Shown here: in pieces, positions 62,135-64,000 of the stretch
Numbering within the stretch: the first letter of the stretch is position 1
Layout: the number at the start of each line of letters is the position of its first letter
Source: CAWGAJ01 sp963820545
GTDB taxonomy: Bacteria > Planctomycetota > Planctomycetia > Pirellulales > Thermoguttaceae
Reading direction: 5' to 3'
Length of the DNA stretch: 64,000 nucleotides
Assembly: GCA_963820545.1 (NCBI GenBank)
Contig: CAWGAJ010000001.1
Span: 1,426,001-1,490,000 of the forward strand
The notes under the pieces: generated by a model
What the model was told of the DNA's origin: nothing
The model's input: the letters and a program-made list of their open reading frames with translations, nothing else
Databases searched by the model: none
Position numbers and translations under genes: made by a program

Positions 62135-63730
62135 ATGAAGTCATGTTTCTATTTTGCTTGCCTGACGATCCTTGCGGTTCTACTGAGCGGATGTACTTCA
62201 TTTAACGACTACATCCAGAACGGATTCAAAGTCGGGCCAAACTATGCTCGACCATCGGCGGCAGTAGCGCAAAATTGGATCGACGCCTCCGACAAACGCG
62301 TGCGAAACGAGTCGGATGATCTGAGCCAATGGTGGACGGTCTTTAAGGACCCCGCGCTCGATTCATTAATATGTTGTGCGTATCGGCAGAACCTGTCTTT
62401 GCGCGAGGCCGGGTTCCGCGTGCTGGAAGCAAGGTCTCAATTAGGCATCGCTATCGGGAATATCTTCCCGCAGCAGCAATACCTCTCGGGTGAGTTCTCT
62501 CGAAATGCGCTCAGCCGGGAAACCGCCAATGGACAGTTCATCACAAAACAGTTTTTCAGCCAGTGGGATTACGGCTTCAACCTCAGTTGGGAACTCGACT
62601 TCTGGGGTCGGTTCCGCCGGGCTGTGGAAGCAAACGCCGCCAGCCTCGACGCCTCGGTCGAAGGCTACGACGATGTATTGGTCACCTTATTAGGCGACGT
62701 GGCCGCCAATTATGCTCAGTTGCGCACCTTGCAGAAACGAATCCAATGCACCCAGACCAACGTGGAGCTCCAGCGCCAGACATTGGTTCTCACCGAAGCC
62801 CGCTTCAAGGCCGGCACTACCAGCGAGCTGGACGTGTATCAGGCCCGTAGCACTTTGGAGCAGACCGAGGCCCAGATTCCCGAGTTGGAAATCAGCCTCC
62901 GCCAGACGGGCAACCAGTTGTGCATTTTGCTGGGCATCCCGCCGGAAGAATTGCAGGCCAAGCTCGGACCGGGGTCCATACCCACGGCGCCCCCGGAGGT
63001 TGCCCTGGGCATCCCGGCCGAATTGTTGCGGCGGCGCCCGGACATCCGCCGCGCCGAGCGCCAGGTGGCCGCACAATGCGCCCAGATCGGCGTGGCCGAG
63101 GCCGACTTCTATCCCAGCTTCTCGATCAATGGCACAGTCGGATATTCGGCCGAGTATTTTCCCGACCTCTTCCAGAGTTCCGCTTTAAAGGGAACTGTGG
63201 GACCTTCGTTCCAGTGGAACATCCTCAATTACGGACGGATCCTCAATAACGTCCGCCTCCAGGACGCCAAGTTCCAGGAGTTGATCGCAGCCTATCAGAA
63301 TATAGTCCTTACGGCCAACCAGGAAGTGGAAAACGGTCTGATAACCTTCCTCCGCGCCCAGCAGCGGGCAAAGCATCAGGCCGCCAGCGTGGACGACGCC
63401 GAAAAAGCCGTCAATCTCGCTCTGGCTCAATACAAGGCGGGAACGGTCGACTTTACCCGCGTGACTCAGGTGGAGCAGGCCCTGGTGCAGCAACAAGACA
63501 CGCTCATGCAGGCCCTGGGCGAAATCGCCACGGGTCTGATCCAAGTTTACAAGGCCCTGGGAGGCGGTTGGCAAATCCGTTGCATTGGCTGCCAGCCCAC
63601 CGAGTTGCCGTTGCCAAGCGATTCTATCCCGCCTGTGGAAACAATTCCCACTCCAACTCCCGATCAGGCAATATTGCCCGATCCAACTCCGGATCCCAAG
63701 CCGATGGCACTTCCAGCAGAGCCAATTTAA
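62135..63730 (+). CDS. TolC/NodT-type outer-membrane efflux lipoprotein
   Basis: This is the outer-membrane channel of the tripartite pump, about 531 residues. The start at 62135 (MKSCFYFACLTILAVLLSGC) gives a lipoprotein signal with a clear lipobox LSGC; the 81-base longer frame does not. Two outer-membrane efflux repeats follow. The first has DPALDSLICCAYRQN and WELDFWGRFRRAVEANAA. The second has GIPAELLRRRPDIRRAERQV and VGPSFQWNILNYGRILN. Long helical segments with AQYKAGTVDFTRVTQ end it. The extreme C-terminus is Pro-rich (IPTPTPDQAILPDPTPDP), unlike most relatives. It is transcribed divergently from the MFP and the two pumps. Confidence 0.92.
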   Translation: MKSCFYFACLTILAVLLSGCTSFNDYIQNGFKVGPNYARPSAAVAQNWIDASDKRVRNESDDLSQWWTVFKDPALDSLICCAYRQNLSLREAGFRVLEARSQLGIAIGNIFPQQQYLSGEFSRNALSRETANGQFITKQFFSQWDYGFNLSWELDFWGRFRRAVEANAASLDASVEGYDDVLVTLLGDVAANYAQLRTLQKRIQCTQTNVELQRQTLVLTEARFKAGTTSELDVYQARSTLEQTEAQIPELEISLRQTGNQLCILLGIPPEELQAKLGPGSIPTAPPEVALGIPAELLRRRPDIRRAERQVAAQCAQIGVAEADFYPSFSINGTVGYSAEYFPDLFQSSALKGTVGPSFQWNILNYGRILNNVRLQDAKFQELIAAYQNIVLTANQEVENGLITFLRAQQRAKHQAASVDDAEKAVNLALAQYKAGTVDFTRVTQVEQALVQQQDTLMQALGEIATGLIQVYKALGGGWQIRCIGCQPTELPLPSDSIPPVETIPTPTPDQAILPDPTPDPKPMALPAEPI

Positions 63731-63829
63731 TACATCTCCTCCTTTTCCTTGTTCCTAAGCTCCGGCTTCGGAACGAATACGTTGCCCATTTTCGCGGCCA
63801 CCCGCGGAGAAGACTGAAAGACCAAATAC

Positions 63830-63859
63830 GACCAGGGCCATCCGCGGATGGCCCTGGTC
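63830..63859. terminator. Bidirectional terminator palindrome
   Basis: A perfect 30-bp palindrome (two 15-base arms with no spacer) lies between two convergent genes. Short pyrimidine-rich stretches follow on both strands, but there is no long T-run. Confidence 0.65.
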
Positions 63860-63888
63860 TGTATGCTTGCTTTTCAGTTTCACATTGC

Positions 63889-64000
63889 TTACTTCCGCCG
63901 TCGCCATCCGTAGGCAAGTAGACTGACTGCAGCGACGCCGAGGAGGGCGAGGGTGGAGGGTTCGGGGACATATCCGACGGTGATACGGTGCTGTACACTC
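63889..64000 (-). CDS. C-terminal tail of a PEP-CTERM protein (5' partial)
   Basis: The minus strand encodes 36 residues before the stop at 63889-63891: VGYVPEPSTLALLGVAAVSL, then LAYGWRRRK. The VPEPST box, the hydrophobic helix and the basic end are a full PEP-CTERM sorting signal. The rest of the gene is outside the window. It is unrelated in sequence to the array tails beyond the motif. Confidence 0.85.
   Translation of the reverse strand, partial: SVQHRITVGYVPEPSTLALLGVAAVSLLAYGWRRRK

Overview
The window suggests a bacterium of the Planctomycetota, or a relative such as a verrucomicrobial lineage. The grounds are giant autotransporter-associated beta-strand (PATR) proteins ending in PEP-CTERM sorting tails, an SdrD B-like protein, moderate GC, and a kdp locus with a separate KdpD usher/USP protein, an NtrC-type regulator and an enlarged KdpC. 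This is inferred from gene content; no rRNA or other marker is present.

Layout. 1-2558 (+): 3' part of a fusion between an endonuclease-Q-like (PHP plus zinc ribbon) module and a UvrD-type helicase, interrupted by two frameshifts. 2595-4508 (-): an SdrD B-domain protein that has lost its 5' end, abutting and overlapping out of frame a small PEP-CTERM protein. 4866-41787 (-): a tandem array of five giant (about 7 kb each) PATR/PEP-CTERM paralogs, here called A to E. They share near-identical signal peptides, C-terminal ends and terminators, and their interiors are mosaics. An apparently exact 1,463-bp repeat links A/B to B/C. 42594-48438 (-): the kdp potassium-uptake operon (two small membrane proteins, kdpF, kdpA, kdpB, kdpC), preceded by a sequence matching a sigma-54 promoter. 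48586-53046 (+): divergent regulatory operon with a sigma-54 response regulator, a HAMP/PAS histidine kinase and a free-standing KdpD N-terminal protein. 53376-61678 (-): membrane-fusion lipoprotein followed by two HAE1-type RND pump genes. 62135-63730 (+): divergent TolC/NodT-type outer-membrane lipoprotein. 63889-64000 (-): C-terminal tail of another PEP-CTERM protein running off the window.

How the parts work together. The two-component genes and kdp genes form one potassium-responsive unit in which, unlike the E. coli OmpR-type KdpE, the regulator is of the sigma-54 enhancer-binding class; the predicted -24/-12 element upstream of the kdp genes fits this. The MFP, two RND pumps and OMP make a complete tripartite efflux system. 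The array encodes very large secreted repetitive proteins expected to be processed at the PEP-CTERM tail by an exosortase/archaeosortase system that is not in the window.

Caution: at least twelve single-base-type frame breaks occur in otherwise well-conserved genes, several in homopolymers. They look more like assembly errors than mass pseudogenisation, so I annotate those genes as single loci and mark each break.
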